Notes: generated by a model from the sequence alone, not told the origin. Shown: positions 36,665 to 45,809, counted from the first letter of the stretch. The stretch is DNA of 64,000 bases from an uncultured Sphingomonadaceae bacterium (GCA_947489315.1 CANLCX010000003.1:372001-436000); one strand, 5' to 3'. Numbers and translations: made by a program.

Positions 36665-37606
36665 CGAAGGGTGAATTTTGCTAGTTAGCCTTGCCCCATC
36701 AATAACTGAGTATTGATCGCAGTGAGAAATGGTATGTAAGCCGTAGCCATATCGGCTCCCCACTGGCGGTCTTATGACAGAGATAGGTTCTTCCGCAAAT
36801 TCGGACGTTGTTAGTTTCGTGACTTGGTTGATAACTACATTTTGCCCATAGTAAGACGCGCAATTCTGCGCGGGTCGGAAGAGTTGATTATGAAACATAA
36901 ACGGTCTGCCAGCAGGCCGTGCGTTAGAGACATCCGATTTTACCGGATTTCGTTCATGCATACGCCATGGTTTATCTAAACCCTCGGAATAGAAAACAAA
37001 GAGATCGGAATTTTCGTTTACACCTGGTTTAGTTGCAAACAACCATAGCAGGCCATCATGTTCGACAAACGTGCAGTCTATCAGAGGCAAACGTTTCAGT
37101 AGCGATCGCTTTTCTAAAATCTCACCCATGTTATCGGTAACGTAAAGTGATGTATCTCCGCTCTCGGAATGCTCCGGTACATACCCTTTGGTACCAAGGT
37201 GATCAACGACGAACGGATAAGATAAATGAAATTGAGAATCAAGGGATACTGCGGGTTTCGAAAAGCTGCTTCCATCAAAGGTCACACGATCAATTCGCCC
37301 GATTGATTTTGACCAGCAATAATTTTCATAGTAAACTAAGTATTCGTCCGACGCCTTATTTAGGCTGACAATGAAAGGGTCGGCTTTGAAATTGGATGCT
37401 TCTTCTTCCATCCACATAACTTTATCCAAAGCCTCATTCTGTTTTTGCAGACCTTCCAAGCCAGCGACAATATGAACAGGATAAGCAGTAACACCGACAT
37501 TCCAAGACTGTTGAAACATGCGATACTTTATCTGATCCTTGTAGAAAGCTGGTTCTAAAATGCGATCAGCTAAGACACGTAGCTTGTTCAAATGTGAACC
37601 CGTCAT
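36635..37606 (-). CDS. Glucosamine inositolphosphorylceramide transferase 1-like N-terminal domain protein
   Basis: 323 residues, ATG 37606. The sequence has the five-bladed beta-propeller pattern (glycoside hydrolase 43-like) of this family: EEEASNFKADPFIVSLNK, YLVYYENYCWSKSIGRI, HLSYPFVVDH, YVPEHSESGDTSLYV, LPLIDCTFVEHDGLLWLFAT and a late ARPAGRPFMFHNQLFRPAQN. In plants the domain is part of a glycosyltransferase acting on sphingolipids; in bacteria it is found in surface-glycan loci, often with formyl- or glycosyltransferases, and its reaction is not settled. Lower G+C than the core genes. Confidence 0.72.
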   Translation of the reverse strand: MTGSHLNKLRVLADRILEPAFYKDQIKYRMFQQSWNVGVTAYPVHIVAGLEGLQKQNEALDKVMWMEEEASNFKADPFIVSLNKASDEYLVYYENYCWSKSIGRIDRVTFDGSSFSKPAVSLDSQFHLSYPFVVDHLGTKGYVPEHSESGDTSLYVTDNMGEILEKRSLLKRLPLIDCTFVEHDGLLWLFATKPGVNENSDLFVFYSEGLDKPWRMHERNPVKSDVSNARPAGRPFMFHNQLFRPAQNCASYYGQNVVINQVTKLTTSEFAEEPISVIRPPVGSRYGYGLHTISHCDQYSVIDGARLTSKIHPSLDGFAKLIS

Positions 37607-38670
37607 CTTAGTTTACTCCCCTTTTAAATTTTACTCGTATTTGACAATATTGCCCGTCGTCAGATAACTTGAGACAGATGTAGGCTTCGCTTGCGGTTTA
37701 AGGGTTTGAAGCCCTGCTTGCTGCTTTCTCGGGCTTCCCTTTTGCTGGAAATAATTTAGCGCTACCATCGATAATCGAAATGCTATTAATAAGTTTAGAG
37801 CTTGAATTGAGAGCGGAACGAGATTTATAGATCCGTTTTTGATCTTTCGGCTGGTATCGTTCAAACCGAATTGATTGGGTCGAGTTCTTTGTGGTCAGCA
37901 TTCGTTTTCTGATTATTTTTGATGCAGTTTTGATTGGACTTTCTTGGCTGCGAAATGATTTCTTTCCCACTTACGCTTCTGACTTCTGGCGATGCCCGCG
38001 AGTTTTTAACTAGCGGTATGCGGTCAAAAATCTTCGCTCCACCCAAATCGGTTCTCGAGTCCAACGCGGCGGATTTCCTCGGTCATCTCTCTGCGTCTGT
38101 CTGATCTTGATTTTAAACTGACAATTCTAACACGATCAAACTTATCGAAGAACATAGTCACCCCCGTGAATACTTATCATTGTAGACGTAACTCGCTATC
38201 AACAGTGAGCCGATAGCTTTGATATAGCAGTGATGAAAATATAAAATACCCTGGAAGCATGGAAAAATCTATTGCATGATCAAATTGTAGTTTTCAGAAC
38301 TGAGATAATGCAGCGCAAGTCCAACAGAAACTGCTTCTAATAATATGTTGATGCTACCGCGGTCTTCACCCGACACCGGACCTAAATAGGCCTCATCTGG
38401 ATAGTCGTTGGATCAGCGCATATTCTAGCGTCCGCTTTTGCGCCCGCAGCGGACATTGGCCTTGTGACTGCTTTGTCCCTTAAGCGGGTATTCGTTTTGA
38501 AAACGCTTTTTTGCCGGTTTGAGACTGGAGCGCGATTTCGGACCTAAAGTCTCGGTAAAATCGGTCTCTGTATCAGAGTTGTGAATTGGGCAGCGGCTAA
38601 CTCTCGGGAAAGACACATGAAAACACCACGTGAAATCCATTCAAGTTATTGATGTAAAAGGATAAACTGC
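37607..38670. other. Low-G+C region without an identifiable gene
   Basis: About 1.06 kb. Short open frames exist on both strands (for example minus strand 37861-38064 and 37698-37970) but lack ribosome sites, overlap one another and match nothing I know. One composite palindromic repeat lies at 38426-38494. Probably decayed coding sequence at the edge of the island. Confidence 0.45.
38426..38494. repeat. Dispersed palindromic repeat, composite A+B (B degenerate)
   Basis: TAGCGTCCGCTTTTGCGCCC then GCAGCGGACATTGG, followed by TGACTGCTTTGTCCC and a degraded right arm. Lies 177 bp outside the island's left end. Confidence 0.6.
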
Positions 38671-38686
38671 GTGGTGACCCCTACGG
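38671..38686 (-). repeat. Left attachment repeat (tRNA-Glu 3' end)
   Basis: GTGGTGACCCCTACGG; minus strand reads as the acceptor 3' strand and CCA of an alphaproteobacterial tRNA-Glu. The sequence beyond (GTACCTACC) is not tRNA. Confidence 0.75.
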
Positions 38687-38714
38687 TACCTACCTTACTC
38701 AATTATTTCAATGA

Positions 38715-38781
38715 GTTAGCCAAATATTATACCCAACATATCACCATAACTCCCTGCGCGATCCCGAAAGGTTTGGCTAAC
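38715..38781. promoter_or_regulatory. Arm-type integrase sites, left end
   Basis: GTTAGCCAAA at 38715-38724 and its reverse complement TTTGGCTAAC at 38772-38781. The same decamer recurs at the other end (51024-51033, and nine of ten bases at 51002-51010), the arrangement expected of lambda-type arm sites flanking an attP core. Confidence 0.6.
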
Positions 38782-38825
38782 CAGCAAGCATGGTCAGGCA
38801 GGGTTTGCACTTACTACCGAGATAC

Positions 38826-39290
38826 TTAACTGATTGCTGATTTATAGACGCACACAAGTCCATGTTTCGCGGCTTCCATGTTATAATAGAACCCTTGCCA
38901 ACCAGCCCGTCGAGCGCTTTTACTCAACGGCTTTCTCGGCTCAAACAAATCAAGATTTTGAAGATCGGCAGAAAGATAATAGATTGAAAAGTCCGTTTTT
39001 GATTTGGCTTTCAGAACCAAAAAAAGGGGAAAAAAGATTCCGGAATCCATTCTATCTTTTTGCGGTCCCCATGCGGCACCGAGGACCTTTTTTGGTATAG
39101 GTAGATTATTCGATGCGGTTGATGCTTTGACCTGTGCCAAGTATCCACAAAAATCACAAACCAAGTCGGCGCATTTGAAATTAGTAGGTAGACGTTTGAG
39201 CGTTTTTTGACGCTTACACTTTGGACAGGAACAATGCTTGGTTACTACCGTCTCTCCGAACTCACCCAACTTTTGCTTCGCAGTTGCCAT
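38826..39290 (-). CDS. DpnI-like (Dam-replacing family) restriction endonuclease domain
   Basis: 154 residues. Residues 21-48 have a four-cysteine zinc site (CPKC and CDFC) around ADLVCDFCGYLAQVKAS, where DpnI has its D...ExK catalytic block; here it is D...QVK, a variant also seen in Mrr-type nucleases. The end, RKPLSKSARRAGWQGF, is nearly identical to the RKPL..TARRAGW block of DpnI. The C-terminal winged-helix methyl-reader of DpnI is absent, so the protein is shorter than usual. Immediately downstream of a DUF4145 gene on the same strand; together they could be a methylation-dependent defence unit. Confidence 0.75.
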   Translation of the reverse strand: MATAKQKLGEFGETVVTKHCSCPKCKRQKTLKRLPTNFKCADLVCDFCGYLAQVKASTASNNLPIPKKVLGAAWGPQKDRMDSGIFFPLFLVLKAKSKTDFSIYYLSADLQNLDLFEPRKPLSKSARRAGWQGFYYNMEAAKHGLVCVYKSAIS

Positions 39291-39335
39291 TTGTTGACCT
39301 TACTATTTTGTGTTGGGATAGTCGGAGCTAGAAAA

Positions 39336-40070
39336 TCATCTCTCGGTCGTTGGTTCGTTCGAAGACCTCAGCGCAGTGAGCTTACCAACCAGATCGGCAT
39401 ATTGGTATGTTGCCTTCACCAACTCCTTAGCCAATTCAATTCCAGCTTCGACTTCTGCTGATCCCAAATCCCGATAAACTCGGGCTTCAATGTGAGCAGC
39501 GTCATTACCCAACAATCGCAAGTGGTCCATTGCTTCGACCAATGCTTTTGGAATTGTTATGATTGTGCTGAGCGCTTCAATTCGCTGTTTAAGATTATTG
39601 CCCTCGGCTTTCTGATCTGCGCAAATCTCCTCAATTGTTCTGCGGACCATAATTGCTGCTGCCTTGAAGCATCGCGCTGAATGACAGTTAATAGCCTCAC
39701 GCAACGCGGCTTCAATGGGTTCAGGTGTTTGCCCAATATCAAAGTCAATGCTCTCTGACGGGAAAGCAAAAACTAACTGACTGCCAGTTGTAATTGTGAA
39801 TACCAACGCTTGACAATCTGGATTGGGGCAGATTCTTGCAGCCGCACAAAATGATCTTCTTACGCCATTTGCCGCGAATGGAAATTCGAGCCCGTTTGGA
39901 GCAGAAAATGTCCCTGCCATGCCGCAGCTAAAACAAGTGATCGAGACATTGAGTATCTGTTGGGCTACCTGAGCCTCTGCACCGCTAAATTCCGCCATAT
40001 GAATGGGGATATCTACATTATTAAAAGAAACTAAGTTGTTTGCATGAATTGCCATAGAAAATCCGAACAT
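39336..40070 (-). CDS. DUF4145 (HEPN-like) protein with zinc-ribbon cysteines
   Basis: 244 residues, ATG 40070 (ATG 40055 is possible). An N-terminal zinc-ribbon-like part (CFSCG and CPNPDC, about residues 45-90) is followed by a helical DUF4145 domain: AINCHSARCFKAAAIMVRRT, IEEICADQK and LRLLGNDAAH, the conserved RxxGNxAAH-type end. DUF4145 proteins accompany restriction systems and some abortive-infection loci. Only 45 bp separate it from the DpnI-like gene downstream, so they are probably one operon. No enzymatic role is certain. Confidence 0.8.
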   Translation of the reverse strand: MFGFSMAIHANNLVSFNNVDIPIHMAEFSGAEAQVAQQILNVSITCFSCGMAGTFSAPNGLEFPFAANGVRRSFCAAARICPNPDCQALVFTITTGSQLVFAFPSESIDFDIGQTPEPIEAALREAINCHSARCFKAAAIMVRRTIEEICADQKAEGNNLKQRIEALSTIITIPKALVEAMDHLRLLGNDAAHIEARVYRDLGSAEVEAGIELAKELVKATYQYADLVGKLTALRSSNEPTTER

Positions 40071-40264
40071 CAAATAGAATAAGCATCTAGACTAGTATTA
40101 TCCAATGCTTTTAGCTTCAATCTCACAGCAATCAAACTGTTCGTGAAACTTCTGGTTCCGGAACAATTTTTGGGGTGACTTTGAATGGCTTTTTTCTGCT
40201 GTTCTCTCAAATCGATTTACAGACATGGTTTTGGTACGGGTGGTTTGGAGGTTTGCCCATAAAA

Positions 40265-40960
40265 TCAGTATCTAATTATGGTAAGCCAATCAGAGGCAGC
40301 TACTTTATAGTTTTGCGAATGCAGATGGAGGATCACCGCTCTCATGTGTCTTGCACCAAAAACAATGCCGATCGATTTCTGATCAACATCTGAATCTGAT
40401 ATATGTTTATCGATGATACCGATAAGATGTTTGTCCCTCCAATCCAAGATTACCTCTTCGATCTTCTCGAAAGTTTCGTTGTCGTCCAAAAGCGCATCGT
40501 TATGGTCATGAAGATCGAGATGCATTCCCTTACCGATACTTTCTCTTGTACCGAAAAATCTAAGGTAGAGACCGTAGATTGGAGCAAGTGCTGGTATCAA
40601 ATATCTCTGTAAAAAAGGTAGTTCTGCCCACTTCTTTGAGAAGTCGCCAGAATCTACGTCAGCATGTTTTATATCAGCATTTAGCGTATCCAGTGACATG
40701 GTCGATTGCAGAACCAGACCCAGTTTTTGATTTTTCGCAAAATACCGATAGGAAGCCGTAAGAAGGGTGCCCGTGCGGGTCTTGACGCCTTCGGTCAACA
40801 CCACGTCACATTCGGAAAGTTGGTTCACAACTTCGTCATAGAATGACTTGTCGGCAACATGTATCATTGGAAATAGAGTAAAGCTTGATGAACGATCGGT
40901 GTGCTCAAACCGAAATACGGCGCTCCGAACTCCAAAGACCGTAGATTCAATGATCTGCAT
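40265..40960 (-). CDS. TraB/PrgY/GumN-like protein
   Basis: 231 residues. FTLFPMIHVADKSFYDEV and CDVVLTEGVKTRTG match the first conserved block (GT/IH... and the E of VxxE) of the TraB superfamily; a late GIVFGARHMRAVILHL matches the GxxH block. TraB/TIKI proteins are related to metal-dependent hydrolases and often act on signalling peptides. No signal peptide; a single hydrophobic segment near residue 120 (LIPALAPIYGLYLRFF). Starts nine bases after the HEWVH lipoprotein gene stop and closes the five-gene operon. Confidence 0.7.
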   Translation of the reverse strand: MQIIESTVFGVRSAVFRFEHTDRSSSFTLFPMIHVADKSFYDEVVNQLSECDVVLTEGVKTRTGTLLTASYRYFAKNQKLGLVLQSTMSLDTLNADIKHADVDSGDFSKKWAELPFLQRYLIPALAPIYGLYLRFFGTRESIGKGMHLDLHDHNDALLDDNETFEKIEEVILDWRDKHLIGIIDKHISDSDVDQKSIGIVFGARHMRAVILHLHSQNYKVAASDWLTIIRY

Positions 40961-40969
40961 ATATAACCA

Positions 40970-41872
40970 TTAAATTGCAGGTTCTGGCAGATCAGAACGA
41001 AGTTCAACTGGATCGCCATTATTAAACTTGTCACATCGCGCGCTGTTAAATGCTCTGGCACCGAAAACTGCCATACATTGCCCATAGGCTTCTGCACTTG
41101 TATCAATTACCGCTTTGTTTTGTAACCATGAGCATTGTGCTGCTGAGCCGATTAGGTAGCTCGCAAGAGGCAATGCTTTTTGAGATTCCGGCATCTCACC
41201 TGAAACAGTATCAATGAAGTAATTGACATGCTCGTTTCCAGTGCTGAATGTATGCACCCACTCATGGGCAAGGGTGTTGATTGCACATGATTTTTCCACA
41301 GTATTTTGCGATCTAAACCGGTTGTTGATGGTCCTGCCGATCTCAATAGCCAAAAGCTCCTTTTCGGAATTTTTCGCCTTCCTCATCAAGCCATGGGTCG
41401 CGACATGTTCATTGCTGTGATTTTGAACAAATGCGTATGTGGCACAAGGCAATTGCTTGCCCTCGTCATTTACGCAGTCCCCCTTATATTTCTTGCCTTG
41501 ATCATAATATGTACCTGTCAAACTGAGCATTGAAGGAAACGGAGTAAAGTCTGTTTTGCCAGACAAGATTGCCAGCACATCATCTAAGCTTTTTGTGCTG
41601 ACGGAACCATCGTTGCCCAAACTGACAACGACCTCTGTGTCACTGCCCAAAAAATTACGGAGGTCTGATTGAAATAGCTCACTTTGCAGAATCTCCTTTG
41701 TTTCATCGACCAATGTGCTCAATTCTTCGGCTTCTTCTCCACCAGCACTGACAGTGATGTTAAAACTTGGAGCCTCATTTTGCGAGTTAGTTTCGGTTTG
41801 GTTCGAGCAAGCGGAGATCAGAGCAATCGCAAACATTGAGGGAAAAACCCTCTCGAACAGAAGCCTAAGCAT
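40970..41872 (-). CDS. Lipoprotein with an HEXXH (zinc-peptidase-like) motif
   Basis: About 300 residues from ATG 41872, which places the signal peptide (MFAIALISAC lipobox) at the N-terminus; an upstream ATG at 41935 would make the leader too long. The mature part contains NTLAHEWVHTFS near residue 215, an HEXXH zinc motif, in a region with several cysteines that could pair. Predicted outer-membrane or periplasmic metallopeptidase, substrate unknown. It begins 13 bases after the stop of the ankyrin lipoprotein gene. Confidence 0.65.
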   Translation of the reverse strand: MLRLLFERVFPSMFAIALISACSNQTETNSQNEAPSFNITVSAGGEEAEELSTLVDETKEILQSELFQSDLRNFLGSDTEVVVSLGNDGSVSTKSLDDVLAILSGKTDFTPFPSMLSLTGTYYDQGKKYKGDCVNDEGKQLPCATYAFVQNHSNEHVATHGLMRKAKNSEKELLAIEIGRTINNRFRSQNTVEKSCAINTLAHEWVHTFSTGNEHVNYFIDTVSGEMPESQKALPLASYLIGSAAQCSWLQNKAVIDTSAEAYGQCMAVFGARAFNSARCDKFNNGDPVELRSDLPEPAI

Positions 41873-41885
41873 CGGAGGTGAGCAT

Positions 41886-43487
41886 CTATTTCTCGATAAG
41901 TTCAAGCACTCTGCTCCAAGATTCCTCTTTCGCATGTTGTTCAAAGCTCTTTCCTCTTATAGTTTTCAACGAGGTATTCGCACCAGCCTTGATTGCAAGG
42001 ATCGCTATATCCTCATTTTCAGTTAGAAATAGCAGCGACGAGGAGTGAGCCTGCCCACCAGAGCTATCCTCGCTGCCAGCATCGACATCCGCTCCGGCAG
42101 CCAGAAGTATTGAAACGATTTCTGGTTCAGCGTCATATGCATGCTGTAATGCTGTCCAACCGATATCGTCCTTGGCTTCCATATTTACGCCTGACTGAAT
42201 CAGCATTTTTACGACTGCAATCTTATCTGCATCTTTTGCACGCGGGTAATATGCATAGTTCAAAGCTGCAATCAGAGGAGAGGATTTTTCTGGCTTTACG
42301 CTCGCTCCTCTTTTTAAAAGAACGGAAACCAAAAACGGGCTATTAGAACTGGCAGCATCCGCCAGCATTTTGTCTTTCTGGTTTTGAGGCACACTATCCA
42401 GAATGGAATCTTCATCAAGGCGCTTGAACAATTCCAACCAGCCCATTTCGAGGGCGCCGGATAATGCCGCTGCATGAAAACTTATATCTTCGGGATAATC
42501 TCTACGGTCACTTATATTTTTTAGCTTATCATCCAAAGATATGCCTTGGTTCAGTAAGTCAATTGCGACGCTTTCCGGTGCTCCGTGAATTGCCTTTATC
42601 AACATGTTTTGAGCTTTTTTGGACTGAAAATTAAATCCAGTTTTCCGCAACGACTTTACGGTTCGTGAATTGCCGGTCACCCATCGTTCGGTATCTGCAA
42701 TCCTATCAACCTTGCCTTCCAATTCGTGAATGACAGAAGGCATACCCATTTCAAGTCCCACATAATCAACAATAGTTTTCTTCTGTTTTCCATTATCAAA
42801 AGTTAAGAAATACGTCGGCATATCTGTGACACCAGATTCATACTTGTCCTTTAACGACCAAAAATCAGCTTTTCGAAAATCGTTGAGCAAATCCAATACC
42901 GCCGCTCTGGGGATTGCGTAAATTTTCTTGCCCTCCACCAGGGTATGATGTCGCCCTTCATATGTAACTTCTCCATTTCCGGATATAGTCACGGTATAGT
43001 CGGGACACATTCCGTAACAAGAAGAACGCTCCAATGTGATTTGGAACTCGTCGCCCACTACCTCGGGGAACGGAATCTTGTTAACTGGCAGGATTTCAGG
43101 CGGGTATATATCGATGGATATTTTGGTTCTGACTTTTATAGCCTTCCCATTCTTCAAGAATGTTTGAAACGTCCATTTTCGAGCTTCCGCTTCGGCTTGC
43201 GAGCGAAATTGATCGGTGCGGATAAAATCGGGGTCATTGGCTGAATCTCGGTTAGATGAAACATGAATGACATCTCCCTGTTCGTCTACAATGATATCGA
43301 CAGCAATCTGGTTGCCGTTAAACTTAACCTTGGGAGAGCGAATAAAGTCTAAGCCGGACTTCTTGTTCGCGAGCATTTCCAAATGGTTTTTAACCGCTAA
43401 ACCTGCATATGGATTGGAGTTTCCGGAATCCGTGCAAGCGCCAAGCGCAAAGATCATTAGAATAACAGCCAAGAGGTATTTCATCAT
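41886..43487 (-). CDS. Lipoprotein with DUF6438 and ankyrin repeats
   Basis: About 533 residues from ATG 43487; the lipobox FALGAC is at about residues 14-19. Residues 40-135 look TonB-C-like (IAVDIIVDEQGDVIHV). About 150-255 is DUF6438: ITLERSSCYGMCPDYTVTIS, the CxGxCP motif. From about 285 there are ankyrin-like repeats ending in SSPLIAALNYAY, IGWTALQHAYDAEPEIVSIL and AIKAGANTSLKT. An exported protein-binding lipoprotein. The ankyrin half is closely related to the truncated gene at 43780-44316. Confidence 0.75.
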   Translation of the reverse strand: MMKYLLAVILMIFALGACTDSGNSNPYAGLAVKNHLEMLANKKSGLDFIRSPKVKFNGNQIAVDIIVDEQGDVIHVSSNRDSANDPDFIRTDQFRSQAEAEARKWTFQTFLKNGKAIKVRTKISIDIYPPEILPVNKIPFPEVVGDEFQITLERSSCYGMCPDYTVTISGNGEVTYEGRHHTLVEGKKIYAIPRAAVLDLLNDFRKADFWSLKDKYESGVTDMPTYFLTFDNGKQKKTIVDYVGLEMGMPSVIHELEGKVDRIADTERWVTGNSRTVKSLRKTGFNFQSKKAQNMLIKAIHGAPESVAIDLLNQGISLDDKLKNISDRRDYPEDISFHAAALSGALEMGWLELFKRLDEDSILDSVPQNQKDKMLADAASSNSPFLVSVLLKRGASVKPEKSSPLIAALNYAYYPRAKDADKIAVVKMLIQSGVNMEAKDDIGWTALQHAYDAEPEIVSILLAAGADVDAGSEDSSGGQAHSSSLLFLTENEDIAILAIKAGANTSLKTIRGKSFEQHAKEESWSRVLELIEK

Positions 43488-43531
43488 TTGGATGAAGCTA
43501 TCCGAACTGCAAGTAGTTGTCGAAAGCATTA

Positions 43532-43783
43532 TCAATCTGCATTTGTTCGTTTTCCCGTTAGATGAAATGTCCATGCAAAGACGACGATGAAAAGCCATAC
43601 CATGCTAAAATAAAATAATTCATCTGCATTGCTTACTGGATGCCAAGAGCCTTGATATTCGCCTTTTTCTATCCATAAAATCTCAAACAAGAAATCGTAT
43701 GTTGCCCAAAATGATAGAGTGAGCGGCGCTATCCATGCACTCGAAAGGATGGTGATGATCAATCTTACTAACAGCCTCTTCAT
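43532..43783 (-). CDS. Small two-helix membrane protein
   Basis: 83 residues from ATG 43783, with AAGGA upstream; it overlaps the stop of the preceding ankyrin gene by four bases (ATGA). Hydrophobic segments at about residues 5-28 and 55-75 with an acidic loop between. No family recognised. The coupled start suggests co-expression with the ankyrin proteins on either side. Confidence 0.65.
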   Translation of the reverse strand: MKRLLVRLIITILSSAWIAPLTLSFWATYDFLFEILWIEKGEYQGSWHPVSNADELFYFSMVWLFIVVFAWTFHLTGKRTNAD

Positions 43784-44316
43784 CCAGGCTTCCTTACGAT
43801 GTATTTGAGCACTCGATTCCAAGATTTTCTTCGTGCAAGCTCTTTCAGGGTTCGATTTTGATCATCTTTCAACGTTGTGTCAGCGCCTGCTTTTATAGCC
43901 ATCATGGCAATGTCTTCATCGTCAGTGATGTAGAGCAGCGACGAACTGGTATTTTCAATATCATTTAGCTCATCGATGCTTCCCGCATTTACATCTGCTC
44001 CCGCATCTAACAACGATTTCACAATCTTTGGATTTTCGTCATGGGCATGCTGCAATGCAGTGTAATCAATATAGTCCTTCGCCGCCAAATCGACGCCCGC
44101 TGCCAAAAGGAACTTAACTACTCCGAGCTTGTCGGCATCAGGAGAAAGAGGACTAAAATCATTGTCCAACGCAGCTATAAGTGGTGATGAGCGATCTTGT
44201 TTGAGATCAGCACCAATCTCAACAAGCTGAGACACCATGTAAAGACTGTTGGATTTGGCAGCACCCATGAGCAATCGATCTTTTTGCTCTTGCTTCAATG
44301 CGCCTGTATAGCCCAC
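43780..44316 (-). pseudogene. 5'-truncated ankyrin-repeat paralogue
   Basis: 178 codons are open from ATG 44316. The whole sequence parallels the C-terminal half of the lipoprotein at 41886 (about half of residues identical: RSSPLIAALDND, DYTALQHAHDENPKIVKSLL, MAIKAGADTTLK). There is no signal peptide or DUF6438 part, and the frame lacks a ribosome site. A degraded palindromic repeat lies 17 bp upstream of the break. I read it as a duplicated gene that lost its front, though a shortened cytosolic product is possible. Confidence 0.6.
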
Positions 44317-44332
44317 ACTGGCGCGTAATGGC

Positions 44333-44355
44333 GCTATCTCGAAAGCGGAGGCTAG
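44333..44355. repeat. Degenerate palindromic repeat at a gene break
   Basis: CTATCTCGAAAGCGGAGGCTAG is a decayed TATCCCGAAAGCGGACACTAG. It sits just outside the broken 5' end of the ankyrin paralogue. Confidence 0.45.
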
Positions 44356-44434
44356 GATTAGAAGGCTTTGACTGCGAACATTCTGTCGAAAGCGTAGTGG
44401 GAGATTTTAGCCAAGGGCGTCGCAGTAGTGCTTA

Positions 44435-44971
44435 TCAAGACGAAGTGACATGACCGCTGTAAGTCTCCCATCGCTCGTCGGACTCGCGATAACTTGCTGC
44501 GGCGAAAGCTGGTTCGCCGTTCGTTTGAGTTAGTGTCTTGCCTACTAGTATCAACTCTCGATCAATTTTGTCGCCAAATGGCGCGAACCTCTCCGTACAT
44601 GAACTTATTGGCGCAAATATCGGAATATATGCGGGTTTGGATACAAGCCAATCTGGCAGTCGGCTTGTAAGCCAATGAGTCCAAGGGTTAATTGATGTCC
44701 CCATGCCGATGAAGCTGAAGTAACCCATCTTAACATTCTTATCCTTAAAGGAGATTTCTAGAGGTTTACGCCAATTTTCAAACTCGGGCACTCGATTCGT
44801 CAAATGAAAATGCTTCGCAACCAAGCCGGAAGGGAGATTGTCAGGCACATCATCAAACGTAATATGTGAATGCAATCCCGCGTGAAGACACGCTTGCGCG
44901 CGCTGTAGTGGAATTGTGATCAGCGTTGCCAGCATACCGGCGACAAAATAACGTCGAGTGAAATGGCTCAT
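44435..44971 (-). CDS. Exported protein, unknown (Tat-like leader)
   Basis: 178 residues. The leader TRRYFVAGMLATLITIPLQR has twin arginines and a hydrophobic stretch ending at AQA, so Tat or Sec export is likely. The mature part is beta-rich with conserved-looking FHLTNRVPEFENWRKPLEIS and KMGYFSFIGMGTS, and several Trp. I do not recognise the family. The ribosome site is weak. Confidence 0.6.
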   Translation of the reverse strand: MSHFTRRYFVAGMLATLITIPLQRAQACLHAGLHSHITFDDVPDNLPSGLVAKHFHLTNRVPEFENWRKPLEISFKDKNVKMGYFSFIGMGTSINPWTHWLTSRLPDWLVSKPAYIPIFAPISSCTERFAPFGDKIDRELILVGKTLTQTNGEPAFAAASYRESDERWETYSGHVTSS

Positions 44972-45035
44972 TTTGGAAAATATAAGAGGTGATCAGTTAA
45001 GAACAAGCTTTTGCTGAATTGAGCAAGATTAGCTG

Positions 45036-45065
45036 ATGTCCGCTTCATCCCGAAAGCGGACATTG
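45036..45065. repeat. Dispersed palindromic repeat, complete module B
   Basis: TGTCCGCTTCATCCCGAAAG then CGGACATTG: both stem arms are intact (TGTCCGCTT/AAGCGGACA). A further half arm (AAAGCGGACA) is at 45193-45202, just upstream of the next gene. Confidence 0.65.
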
Positions 45066-45234
45066 TCCGTGTTGATTCAACTTACGTGACGGGACTTAGC
45101 TAGCAATGACTTTGAAATTATCTGTTAAGGTTAGTTTCCTATGGAGAGATCAGAATAAGTCCTATTGATACAAAATGTATGTTCTCATGTAAAAAGCGGA
45201 CATCGCCAAAAATCGTTTGGAGACTAGTGAAGTG

Positions 45235-45717
45235 ATGAAAGGGTGTCTTACTTTGGCTGTCCTTTTTGCACTCCTAATTTTTGGAGGATGTCAAATTGTC
45301 CGATACAATGAGAAAAGTGACATCGCTGACAATTTGCCGAAGCAACTAGAAGTAAATAAGCTCATCCAATACGACGTTTGTGATAGGGTATTCGGTGGTT
45401 ACAGCTATATCGCCTCAATTCCGGAAAATGTCAGCAAGCGTATGGTGTCCGAAGAAACTCCTTTTCTTGCTGGTACAAAGGCTAACTCTGAATTTTCTCT
45501 AAAAAAAACCAATTGGATACCCTCGGACACCCTGCAATGGGATTACGATGGTCCGCCAGTAGGACTTTTTTGTCTGCAATCCTGGACGTTTAAGGGTAAA
45601 AAGATATCTCAAGAAATTTACCGAGAAGGGGGCTTATTTGGAAGGTTTGGTGCGCGTGGAGCAGTTTATGTAATACCAAGCTTGAATATTGTTGTTGGTG
45701 GGTTTGACCCGCGATAA
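45235..45717 (+). CDS. Small lipoprotein, unknown
   Basis: 160 residues from ATG 45235 (a TTG at 45217 could add six). Signal peptide LTLAVLFALLIFGGC with a lipobox, so the Cys at about position 19 would be lipidated. The mature part has a FCLQSWTFKGKKISQEIYRE and AVYVIPSLNIVVGGF beta pattern. No known family. The only plus-strand gene in this part of the island. Confidence 0.6.
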   Translation: MKGCLTLAVLFALLIFGGCQIVRYNEKSDIADNLPKQLEVNKLIQYDVCDRVFGGYSYIASIPENVSKRMVSEETPFLAGTKANSEFSLKKTNWIPSDTLQWDYDGPPVGLFCLQSWTFKGKKISQEIYREGGLFGRFGARGAVYVIPSLNIVVGGFDPR

Positions 45718-45809
45718 AGTTTGAAGGTTCGTTAGACAATCTACATGCTAACTCATGCATCTTTGACGAATACTGAAGATCGCAAATTGCCCTGATGCAA
45801 GCCAAAGCC

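Noticed and set aside
37631-38064. Several overlapping short open frames on both strands
   Set aside because: They overlap each other, lack ribosome sites and match nothing; treated as non-coding or decayed sequence.
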